Shown one piece after another: positions 39,305-46,184 of a stretch of DNA of 50,497 nucleotides. The notes beneath the pieces were generated by a model. It was not told the origin of the DNA and made no database searches. It saw nothing but the letters and a program-made list of their open reading frames with translations. Position 1 is the stretch's first letter. Each line of letters opens with the position of its first letter. Origin of the DNA: Bacteroidales bacterium UBA1735 (GTDB lineage Bacteria > Bacteroidota > Bacteroidia > Bacteroidales > Paludibacteraceae); contig DCID01000021.1 of the NCBI GenBank assembly GCA_002315745.1, forward strand, positions 1 to 50,497, read 5' to 3'. A program made the translations under genes and the position numbers.

Positions 39305-39336
39305 TTTGCATATTCCAAAAATTTGTAGTATCTTTG
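39305..39336 (+). promoter_or_regulatory. Promoter of the DUF4143 ATPase
   Basis: TTTG at 39305-39308 and TATCTTTG at 39329-39336, 20 bp apart, followed by GCAGCG. The upstream half of this region is duplicated before the abiE genes. Confidence 0.7.
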
Positions 39337-39399
39337 CAGCGAATTTAGTCGATAAAAATTGTGAATGTATGATTTTTATCGTTTATACTCGATAATATT

Positions 39400-40620
39400 A
39401 TGCAGGAATTTGTCTCTCGTCCTTACTACTTGCAACAGGTAGAAGACTATCTAAACAAAGAAATGATTATTGTACTAACTGGGCAGCGCCGAGTGGGGAA
39501 AAGTTGTGTGCTGAGGGAAATAGCGGTACGTAAACAAGCTCAGTCCAATGCTCATGTCATCTACATAGATAAAGAGAAACGCGAATTTGATGCCATCACG
39601 AATTATCAAGAACTCAATACCTATCTAGATGCGCATCTCATCCAAGATGGTGTCAACTATATTCTTATAGACGAGGTGCAAGAGATAGCTCAGTTTGAGA
39701 AATCACTCCGTGCTTTCCGTAGTGAAGGCAGTTGTGAAATCATTGTGACGGGGAGTAATTCGGATATGCTATCCAGTTCACTTGCAACGTTAATAGGCGG
39801 TAGATATCACGAGGTCTATATCCAATCACTGACCTACGAGGAGTATCTCCTTTTCCACTCTTTGCCTGATAACGATGAGTCACTCAACCGCTATATCCGC
39901 ACTGGAGGTCTGCCAGGTCTGATTCATTATGATATCCATGATGAGCAGCAGGTAATGACATACATTAACGATGTGTATAATACCGTCCTCCTCAAGGATG
40001 TAATACTCCGCCATCATGTACGCAATGTGCCATTCTTGAGGAACCTATGTCAGTTTGTAGCAGACAATACAGGCAAACTCCTTTCCGCCACGAGTATTAG
40101 CAAATACATGCGTGTCAATCAATCCGCAGTCACCACCGATCTGGTGCTCAAGTACCTGCTCCATTTAACCGAGGCATACGTCCTATCTCAGGTCAAACGC
40201 TATGATATACGGGGCAAACGGATATTAGAGACAAACGATAAGTTCTACTACGAGGATCATGGCATACGTAACATGTTAGTAGGCGGTCTACACGATACCG
40301 ATATCGAGAAGGTGATTGAGAATATCGTCTATCAGCAACTCATCCACTTGGGCTATGAGGTTACCGTAGGGCAACTGCAAGTGGGCGAGGTAGATTTTGT
40401 ATGTACGAAAGGTGCTGACAATAGAATATATGTGCAGGTCTCTTACCTCGTTGCCTCTGACGAGACACGTCAACGCGAGTTTGGCAGACTGGAGACCATC
40501 CGAGATAACTACCCCAAGTATGTGATCTCTATGACGCCATTAGTGACTAGTAACGATAGTAATGGTATAACGCATTTATCTTTACGCGAGTTCCTCCGGA
40601 ACGGACTAAAGGGCTACTGA
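39400..40620 (+). CDS. AAA_14/DUF4143 ATPase
   Basis: A 406-aa protein with an AAA_14 domain (GQRRVGKS, 28-35; YILIDEVQEI as Walker B; IIVTGSNSDML as sensor) and a C-terminal DUF4143 domain (about 230-390) ending near VGEVDFVCTKGADNRIYVQVSY, which resembles a PD-(D/E)XK-like strand arrangement. This family is widespread and patchy in Bacteroidota and is thought to act in mobile or defence contexts, but its function is not settled. Its last 7 codons (NGLKGY and stop) plus a few following bases form a 26-bp sequence repeated after the abiE genes (42230-42255). Confidence 0.85.
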   Translation: MQEFVSRPYYLQQVEDYLNKEMIIVLTGQRRVGKSCVLREIAVRKQAQSNAHVIYIDKEKREFDAITNYQELNTYLDAHLIQDGVNYILIDEVQEIAQFEKSLRAFRSEGSCEIIVTGSNSDMLSSSLATLIGGRYHEVYIQSLTYEEYLLFHSLPDNDESLNRYIRTGGLPGLIHYDIHDEQQVMTYINDVYNTVLLKDVILRHHVRNVPFLRNLCQFVADNTGKLLSATSISKYMRVNQSAVTTDLVLKYLLHLTEAYVLSQVKRYDIRGKRILETNDKFYYEDHGIRNMLVGGLHDTDIEKVIENIVYQQLIHLGYEVTVGQLQVGEVDFVCTKGADNRIYVQVSYLVASDETRQREFGRLETIRDNYPKYVISMTPLVTSNDSNGITHLSLREFLRNGLKGY

Positions 40621-40681
40621 TCGCAACCGGCATCCGCTTCGCTATCTTTTTTTGCACTTTTTCGGAGAAATATTTGCATAT
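40599..40681. repeat. Chimeric junction between the DUF4143 gene and abiE
   Basis: The sequence is a patchwork. 40599-40624 is the DUF4143 3' end (copy at 42230-42255), 40616-40642 equals the pfkB 3' end (39178-39204, 27 bp identical), and 40642-40681 equals the pfkB terminator/promoter region (39274-39313, 40 bp identical). The module boundary was thus built from copied neighbouring DNA. Confidence 0.85.
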
Positions 40682-40704
40682 ATTTGGAATTTTGTGTAAT
40701 TTTG
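40673..40704 (+). promoter_or_regulatory. First abiE promoter
   Basis: TTTG (40673-40676) and TAATTTTG (40697-40704), 20 bp apart. Confidence 0.55.
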
Positions 40705-40769
40705 CAGCCAAATTGCTGGAATTTTGTGATTATTGGCTGAAAATAAAATGACATTTTTTGCGAAAAATA

Positions 40770-40801
40770 TTTGCATATATTCCAAAAAAGCAGTATCTTT
40801 G
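40770..40801 (+). promoter_or_regulatory. Second abiE promoter
   Basis: TTTG (40770-40773) and TATCTTTG (40794-40801), 20 bp apart, close in sequence to the DUF4143 promoter. The ATG of abiEi is 26 bp further on. Two promoters in series may allow the antitoxin to be made in excess. Confidence 0.65.
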
Positions 40802-40826
40802 CAGCGTTTTAGAAATAAATCATCAA

Positions 40827-41444
40827 ATGACCTATCTGCAATTCTACACTAAGTGGCACCCATTTGCCTGCTTCAGTACACGGCAAGTGAAGGCTATTGT
40901 GCCGGATTTTAACCGTAACAACTACCTACTGTGGCAGCGCAGTGGACAGATCATTTCCCTACGTCAGGGATGGTATGCTTTCGCCGATTATCGGCAGCAG
41001 CCTGATTATGCTTACTATTTTGCAGGGCAGATCTATGCGCCGTCTTATATCAGTTTACATACCGCATTATCTTTCTATGGTATCATTCCAGAAGCGGTAG
41101 TTGAGATTACTAGCGTCAGTACGCAGAAGACAGCACGCTATACGAATGCGTTTGGCACCTATAGTTACCAGACGGTGCGTCCTAGACTCTTTTTTGGTTA
41201 CGAAGCTAAGGTGATGGCCGATGGTAAACAATATTGGATGGCGACACCCGAGAAAGCTATTGTGGATCTCTTGTACCTCTATCCGCAATATGAAACCGAA
41301 GAACAAATGCGTGAATTGCGCTTCGACGAAGACTGGATGATAGACTCTCTCGACCGAAATCGCCTGCAGGACTACGTAGCACGTATTAATAGTCCCGCCC
41401 TCACGCGTCGCGTGCGGATATTATTAAAAGTGTATGGCTTATGA
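40827..41444 (+). CDS. abiEi: AbiEi-type antitoxin
   Basis: A 205-aa protein from the ATG at 40827 (MTYLQFYTKWHPF). The N-terminal winged helix (CFSTRQVKAIVPDFNRNNYLLWQRSGQIISLRQGWYAF) and the C-terminal part with YISLHTALSFYGIIPEAVVEITSVSTQKT and ATPEKAIVDLLYLYP match AbiEi-like antitoxins of type IV systems. The HTH represses the operon and the C-terminal part neutralises AbiEii. It overlaps the toxin gene by ATGA. The longer frame from 40758 would start inside the promoter and is rejected. Confidence 0.85.
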   Translation: MTYLQFYTKWHPFACFSTRQVKAIVPDFNRNNYLLWQRSGQIISLRQGWYAFADYRQQPDYAYYFAGQIYAPSYISLHTALSFYGIIPEAVVEITSVSTQKTARYTNAFGTYSYQTVRPRLFFGYEAKVMADGKQYWMATPEKAIVDLLYLYPQYETEEQMRELRFDEDWMIDSLDRNRLQDYVARINSPALTRRVRILLKVYGL

Positions 41445-42226
41445 TTGACTTGAATTATATACGTGGGTTCTTCCCACCCGTCATAGCAGATAATGCCCTT
41501 TATCAGAAGCATATCGTGAAGGAGTATGTGGAACTCATGGCATTAGAGTGGCTATCGCGTTCGCCATATGCGGATCGGTTGGTGTTCATAGGTGGCACTA
41601 ACTTACGCTTGATACAGGGTATCGACCGGTTCTCCGAAGATCTGGATTTTGACTGCCAGGGATTAACTGTAGCCGACTTTATGGATATGACCGACGGACT
41701 GATTCATTACCTACAGATGCAAGGTCTGCAAGCCGTCGCTAAGGATAAGGAGAATAGCCAACTGGTGGCTTATAGACGCAATGTCTATTTCCCAGAACTA
41801 CTTTTTAACTTGCAACTAATTGGTCACAAAGAGGAGCGCTTCTTGCTCAAGATTGAGGCGCAAGATCAAGGTGTTCCCTATGCTCGTGAAATGGCAACAG
41901 TACAGCGTCTTGGATTCTTCTTCCCCGTGGCTGTTCCGCCCTTATCGGTGTTGTTATCCATGAAGTTAGCCGCCTTACTCTCCCGTCAAAAAGGACGAGA
42001 TTTCTACGACACACTATTCCTCTCTCAACGTGTACAACCCGATTATGGTTTCTTAAAGGAACGATGTGATATTGATTCTAAGGAGCAGTTGTTATCTGCT
42101 CTTCAGCAGGTCGTCAATAAGACGGATCTTCGTTTAAAGAAACGGGATTTTGAGCATCTTCTCTTCGATCCTACAAAGAGTGATATCATTCTCCACTTTA
42201 TGGACTATCTCCCTCTACAGAGTTAA
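41441..42226 (+). CDS. abiEii: AbiEii nucleotidyltransferase toxin
   Basis: A 261-aa protein with the AbiEii/AbiGii motif FIGGTNLRLIQGIDRFSEDLDFDC: G51-G52 and the S65-x-D67-L-D69 acidic pair. VPPLSVLLSMKLAALLSRQKGRDFYDTLF follows, which is the conserved later helix with the Lys and Asp. It transfers nucleotides to an RNA target and causes growth arrest during phage infection when antitoxin is lost. Translation is coupled to abiEi. A 26-bp direct repeat follows the stop by 3 bp. Confidence 0.9.
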   Translation: MIDLNYIRGFFPPVIADNALYQKHIVKEYVELMALEWLSRSPYADRLVFIGGTNLRLIQGIDRFSEDLDFDCQGLTVADFMDMTDGLIHYLQMQGLQAVAKDKENSQLVAYRRNVYFPELLFNLQLIGHKEERFLLKIEAQDQGVPYAREMATVQRLGFFFPVAVPPLSVLLSMKLAALLSRQKGRDFYDTLFLSQRVQPDYGFLKERCDIDSKEQLLSALQQVVNKTDLRLKKRDFEHLLFDPTKSDIILHFMDYLPLQS

Positions 42227-42229
42227 CTA

Positions 42230-42299
42230 GAACGGACTAAAGGGCTACTGATCGCTTGGATAAAATTTTAAAGCGTCAAACTCCTAAAACTGCTGTAAT
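42230..42299. repeat. Chimeric junction after abiEii
   Basis: 42230-42255 equals the end of the DUF4143 gene (40599-40624, 26 of 26). TTGGATAAAATT (42256-42267) matches the bases before the FemAB-like gene (37370-37381). 42273-42299 matches the 3' end of that gene (38338 on) with one gap/change. So three pieces of neighbouring genes are joined here directly before the next ATG. Confidence 0.85.
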
Positions 42300-42301
42300 A
42301 G

Positions 42302-43561
42302 ATGAATAGAACACAAGAGACATATTTAGCACTGCTGCGCAAAGCCGTATGGAATACGCAGGACGAGGTGTCGATGGAGAACATCGATATGCACGACCTC
42401 GTGCGATGGGCACAGATACAGGGCGTTGGATCGCTTATCTACGACCAGATCCTATCCCTCGCTCCGTCTATTAGCGAAGCGTTCTATACCTCTATCAAGT
42501 CTGCTTGCCTGCAAACCATGCTCCAGCAACAGCAGTGGGAACCCGTCATCGCCCAAGCCTTTGCCGCCCTTGAGCAGGGTGGTGTGCATGCGACCTTGAT
42601 GAAAGGCTTCAGTTACGCACGACTCTATCCCAAACCGTACCTCCGCTCCTGGGGCGACCTCGACATATACGTGGGTACCGAGCAGTACCACACCGCCTGC
42701 GGTATCCTGCGCCACGCTTTCCCCGAAGCTATCCACCACGACGAGGAATGGGACGAACTCAAGCACTACTGCTTCGTCTTCCCCGACGGCAAAGCGATCG
42801 AACTTCACCGCGTCTCCATGGATTTTCTCTCTCGCCGCGACCAAGCGTATTGGAATAGTTTGGATGATCATCACACCGAGGGTGCTACTAATCGCCCTCA
42901 AGGGCTACTAATCGGGCAGCACCCTACTATAGAGGTAGCGGTGTTCGAACCGAGATACGATATACTATTCTGCTTCCTGCACTCATGGGAACATTTTACC
43001 GGCTCGGGCATACCCCTCAAGCAAGTGTGCGATATAGTGCTACTATTGCAGCACTATTACCAATCGGGCTGCGCCCTACCCATCGCTGACGCTACCAATC
43101 GCCCTACGGGCTACGAAGATCGTAAGGCGGAGTTAGAGGCGTACCTATTGCCCAAACTCAAACGGCTGAAGATGTTGGAAGTGTGGCAGTACTACGGGTA
43201 CATGGCATGCCAAGTGATGGGGGTAGCACCCACGCAGTGGCCTTTATTGGTGGACGGTGGACAATGCACAGTGGACGGTGAGATAGAGCAGTATGGTAAG
43301 CGGTTATACGAACGGGTGATGGTGGAAGGACAAGCTCGCGCCAAAGCGTATGAGAATGGCGTCAATAACCGCTACGAAGCACGCGACAAAGCGAAGCAAA
43401 TGAATATATTCGCACGGAAGATGTTGACACTAAGACAAAGATTATCATCCTATTACTTCCTGCGTCAGTTCGCGCCACGGTATGCAAGGCATATCCTAGT
43501 CGAGGAGATCCTCAAAGGCCTCCGTCGCACCCTCACTGGCGCCAAGATGATAGATTATTAG
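42302..43561 (+). CDS. Nucleotidyltransferase-family protein (NTP_transf_5-like)
   Basis: A 419-aa protein with ATLMKGFSYARLYPKPYLRSWGDLDIYV (GS/K...DLD motif of NTP_transf_5) and a helical C-terminal half. Such proteins occur in polysaccharide and NRPS loci; the substrate is unknown. Two stretches look foreign but are in frame: ATNRPQGLLIGQ (42883-42927, a compound repeat with two GCTACTAATCG words) with ADATNRPTGYEDR (43087-43125), and VDGGQCTVDGE (four GTGGACA-type heptamers, 43250-43277). The abiE block was inserted before it, so its original upstream neighbour was probably pfkB. Confidence 0.75.
   Translation: MNRTQETYLALLRKAVWNTQDEVSMENIDMHDLVRWAQIQGVGSLIYDQILSLAPSISEAFYTSIKSACLQTMLQQQQWEPVIAQAFAALEQGGVHATLMKGFSYARLYPKPYLRSWGDLDIYVGTEQYHTACGILRHAFPEAIHHDEEWDELKHYCFVFPDGKAIELHRVSMDFLSRRDQAYWNSLDDHHTEGATNRPQGLLIGQHPTIEVAVFEPRYDILFCFLHSWEHFTGSGIPLKQVCDIVLLLQHYYQSGCALPIADATNRPTGYEDRKAELEAYLLPKLKRLKMLEVWQYYGYMACQVMGVAPTQWPLLVDGGQCTVDGEIEQYGKRLYERVMVEGQARAKAYENGVNNRYEARDKAKQMNIFARKMLTLRQRLSSYYFLRQFAPRYARHILVEEILKGLRRTLTGAKMIDY
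42883..42927. repeat. GCTACTAATCGCCC compound palindrome in the nucleotidyltransferase gene
   Basis: GTGCT...AGCAC ends, a central GCCCTCAAGGGC stem and two direct GCTACTAATCG words. A related word (GCTACCAATCGCCCTACGGGC) lies at 43090-43110, and GGGCTACTGATCGC lies at 40611 and 42242. Confidence 0.65.
43250..43277. repeat. Four GTGGACA-type heptamers
   Basis: Units GTGGACG, GTGGACA, ATGCACA and GTGGACG, in frame inside the nucleotidyltransferase gene; related to the array in wecB. Confidence 0.7.
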
Positions 43562-43585
43562 AAATATTTAAAAACAATATACGTT

Positions 43586-44749
43586 ATGGCTAAAAAAGCA
43601 TTAATCACCGGTATCACCGGTCAAGATGGTAGTTACCTCAGCGAGTTCTTACTCGAGAAAGGCTACGAAGTACATGGTATCATTCGCCGCTCGTCGGTGG
43701 ACTACCGCGAACGCATCGCGCACCTGGAAGGTACGCCCCGTTTCCACCTACACTACGCCGACATGTCGGACTCGATGTCCCTCGTTAAGTTGGTAGGCCT
43801 CGTTCAGCCCGATGAGATATATAACCTCGCGGCGCAGTCGCACGTACAGGTCAGTTTCGATGCCCCGGAGTTCACCGCCGACGTGGACGCTGTAGGCGTG
43901 CTCCGTATCCTCGAAGCGGTGCGTACGAACCACTTAGAGAAAACCTGCCGCATCTATCAGGCTTCGACCTCCGAACTCTACGGTAAGGTCGAGGAAGTGC
44001 CGCAGTCCGAGACTACACCCTTCCACCCCTATAGCCCGTATGCGGTAGCTAAGTTATATGGCTACTGGATCATCAAGGAGTACCGCGAGGCGTATAACAT
44101 GTTCTGCTGCTCAGGTATCCTCTTTAACCACGAGTCCGAGCGCCGTGGCGAGACTTTCGTGACGCGTAAGATCACCCTCGCTGCTGCCCGTATCGCGCAA
44201 GGCAAGCAGGATTGTCTGTACCTCGGTAACATGGATTCGCTGCGCGACTGGGGTTATGCGAAGGATTATGTAGAGTGCATGTGGCTCATCCTGCAGCATA
44301 AGCAGCCCGAGGACTTCGTCATCGCTACCGGTGTACAACATACCGTTCGTGAGTTCGCTACCCTCGCTTTCCACCACGCCGGCATCGAACTGCGTTGGGA
44401 AGGGCAAGGAATTAACGAGGTTGGTATAATACAGACCCTATCCCCAGCCCTTTCCCTCAAAGGGCAAGGGAGCGTCAATGGTTGCCCTATCGAGGGAAAC
44501 CTTAAGGAAGGGTCTGTGGTGGTACGCGTATCCCCCGATTTCTATCGTCCTACGGATGTGGTTAACCTCTGGGGTGACCCCAGCAAGGCTAAACGCGAGT
44601 TGGGCTGGAACCCGCAGACGACTACCTTTGAACAACTCGTACAACTCATGGTCGAGCACGATATGCGCAAGGTCGCTGCCGATGAGGCTGCCGCCGATGT
44701 CCGCCGCACCAACCTCGCCGAGTATCTTGAGAAGGGAATTGTGAAATAA
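43586..44749 (+). CDS. gmd: GDP-mannose 4,6-dehydratase with an in-frame palindrome insertion
   Basis: A 387-aa SDR that converts GDP-mannose to GDP-4-keto-6-deoxymannose. ITGITGQDGSYLSE binds NADP, QASTSELYGK and Y152/K156 (YSPYAVAKLYG) form the catalytic set, and VRVSPDFYRPTDVVNLWGDPSKAKRELGWNP is the family's C-terminal region. Between NEVG and VVRVSPDFYRP about 25 extra residues (IIQTLSPALSLKGQGSVNG and CPIEGNLKEG) replace a short loop; they are encoded by a palindromic repeat also found at 61-206. The frame is intact. With fcl it makes GDP-L-fucose. Confidence 0.95.
   Translation: MAKKALITGITGQDGSYLSEFLLEKGYEVHGIIRRSSVDYRERIAHLEGTPRFHLHYADMSDSMSLVKLVGLVQPDEIYNLAAQSHVQVSFDAPEFTADVDAVGVLRILEAVRTNHLEKTCRIYQASTSELYGKVEEVPQSETTPFHPYSPYAVAKLYGYWIIKEYREAYNMFCCSGILFNHESERRGETFVTRKITLAAARIAQGKQDCLYLGNMDSLRDWGYAKDYVECMWLILQHKQPEDFVIATGVQHTVREFATLAFHHAGIELRWEGQGINEVGIIQTLSPALSLKGQGSVNGCPIEGNLKEGSVVVRVSPDFYRPTDVVNLWGDPSKAKRELGWNPQTTTFEQLVQLMVEHDMRKVAADEAAADVRRTNLAEYLEKGIVK
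44430..44512. repeat. Palindromic element inserted in gmd
   Basis: GCCCTTT/AAAGGGC (44447-44465), then CAAGGGAGCG and GGTTGCCCTATCGAGGG (44480-44496). The order and sequence match the intergenic element at 61-206. Confidence 0.8.
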
Positions 44750-44767
44750 AAAGACCCATCCCCCTGA

Positions 44768-44790
44768 CCCCTTCCCTAAAAGGGAAGGGG
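44768..44790. repeat. Perfect palindrome upstream of the DUF559 gene
   Basis: CCCCTTCCCT (44768-44777), AAA, AGGGAAGGGG (44781-44790). It is the left flank of the free-standing DUF559 gene and the same sequence type as the left flank inside fdtB. Confidence 0.9.
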
Positions 44791-44818
44791 AGGAGTAAGG
44801 GGAAAATGAATATATGAT

Positions 44819-45193
44819 ATGCTCAATAAGCATTTATCATCTCCTGATAGGTATGCATTGTTGAAGAATTTTGCTCGTCAAAATAGAGCTAATATGACAT
44901 TGGCTGAGCAAGTCTTGTGGGAGCGTGTACGTGGGCACCAATTAGGATACACATTCTTGCGGCAGTGTCCTATATTCGACTATATTGTGGATTTTATATG
45001 CAGGGACAAAGCACTCATCATTGAGGTAGACGGAGCGTACCATTTAGAGCGTGACCAAGCGGAAGATGATCAAGTACGCCAACATGACTTAGAACATATT
45101 GGATTTCAAGTTATACGTTTTACCAATGAAGAAGTTCTATTTAACACTGAAGAGGTAGTTAATCAGATTAAAATAACATTAGATAACCTATGA
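44819..45193 (+). CDS. DUF559 endonuclease-like protein (free-standing)
   Basis: A 124-aa single-domain protein: NFARQNRANMTLAEQVLWERVRG, FLRQCPIFDYIVDFICRDKA, LIIEVDGAYHLERDQAEDDQVR and IGFQVIRFTNEEVLF. The E-V-D-G-x-Y-H and RFTNEEV motifs are those of DUF559, a PD-(D/E)XK-like family related to Vsr endonucleases. It lies between gmd and fcl, where a co-transcribed pair would normally be adjacent. It is flanked by palindromes at 44768-44790 and 45212-45230 and overlaps the fcl start by ATGA. It is a homologue of the domain inserted in fdtB. Confidence 0.85.
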   Translation: MLNKHLSSPDRYALLKNFARQNRANMTLAEQVLWERVRGHQLGYTFLRQCPIFDYIVDFICRDKALIIEVDGAYHLERDQAEDDQVRQHDLEHIGFQVIRFTNEEVLFNTEEVVNQIKITLDNL

Positions 45194-46179
45194 ATACAAC
45201 AACTAACAATTCCTTCCCTTCGAGGGAAGGGCAAGGGATGGGTCTGAATGCAAAAATCTATGTCGCAGGACACCGTGGAATGGTAGGCTCAGCCATTGTA
45301 AGAGAACTGCAAAAGCAGGGCTACACGAACATCATCACCCGTACGCATAAGGAACTCGACCTCTGCCGACAAGACCAAGTAGAGGCGTTCTTCGCTGCGG
45401 AGAAACCCGAATACGTCTTCCTCGCTGCCGCCAAAGTGGGCGGAATCATTGCTAACCAGAACGCCTTGGCGGACTTCATGTACGACAACATGATCCTGGA
45501 GATGAACGTCATCCACGCCGCGTGGAAGAACGGCTGCCGCAAGCTCGAGTTCCTCGGTTCGTCCTGCATCTACCCCCGTATGGCACCCCAACCGATGCCC
45601 GAATCGTGCCTGCTGACCTCCGAACTGGAGAAAACGAACGAGGCATACGCCCTGGCTAAGATCAGTGGTCTCAAGTACTGCGAGTTCCTCAACCGCCAGT
45701 ATGGTACCGACTATATATCCGTCATGCCCACTAACCTCTATGGCGCCAACGATAACTACCACCCGGAGCATAGTCACGTGCTGCCGGCACTCATCCGCCG
45801 CTTCCACGAAGCGAAGGTAGCCGGTGCAGAGTCCGTTACCTGCTGGGGCGATGGATCACCGCTGCGCGAGTTCCTCTATGTGGATGACCTGGCTAACCTC
45901 TGCGTCTTCCTGATGAACAACTACTCCGGCAACGAGACCGTCAATGCCGGTACAGGCAAGGAACTGACCATCAAGGCACTCACCGAACTGGTAGCCAAAG
46001 TGGTGGGTTACCAAGGCCGCATCGAGTGGGATACAACACGTCCCAATGGCACACCGCGCAAGTTGCTCGATGTGTCGAAAGCGACGAAGTTAGGCTGGAC
46101 ATATAAGACGGAACTGGAAGATGGTATCCGTCTCGCTTATCAAGATTTTCTCGAGAACCCTATGCGGGCAGAAAGATAA
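45190..46179 (+). CDS. fcl: GDP-L-fucose synthase
   Basis: A 329-aa SDR epimerase/reductase that completes GDP-L-fucose synthesis from the Gmd product. KIYVAGHRGMVGSAIV binds NADPH, FLGSSCIYPRMAPQPMPE and YALAKISG contain the catalytic residues. The first 16 codons (TTNNSFPSREGQG) are palindrome sequence; a second in-frame ATG at 45238 (MGLNAKIYVAG) looks like the original start. The insertion has therefore either lengthened the protein or created a new start coupled to the DUF559 gene. Confidence 0.93.
   Translation: MNTTTNNSFPSREGQGMGLNAKIYVAGHRGMVGSAIVRELQKQGYTNIITRTHKELDLCRQDQVEAFFAAEKPEYVFLAAAKVGGIIANQNALADFMYDNMILEMNVIHAAWKNGCRKLEFLGSSCIYPRMAPQPMPESCLLTSELEKTNEAYALAKISGLKYCEFLNRQYGTDYISVMPTNLYGANDNYHPEHSHVLPALIRRFHEAKVAGAESVTCWGDGSPLREFLYVDDLANLCVFLMNNYSGNETVNAGTGKELTIKALTELVAKVVGYQGRIEWDTTRPNGTPRKLLDVSKATKLGWTYKTELEDGIRLAYQDFLENPMRAER
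45212..45230. repeat. Palindrome at the fcl start
   Basis: CCTTCCC (45212-45218) and GGGAAGG (45224-45230) with loop TTCGA, then GCAAGGGATGGG. It is the right flank of the DUF559 gene. Confidence 0.9.
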
Positions 46180-46184
46180 TTATT

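Noticed and set aside
39239..39400. Short-range duplication as a transposon target site
   Set aside because: The repeated pieces are 26-40 bp, come from several genes, and no transposase or inverted ends border the abiE block.
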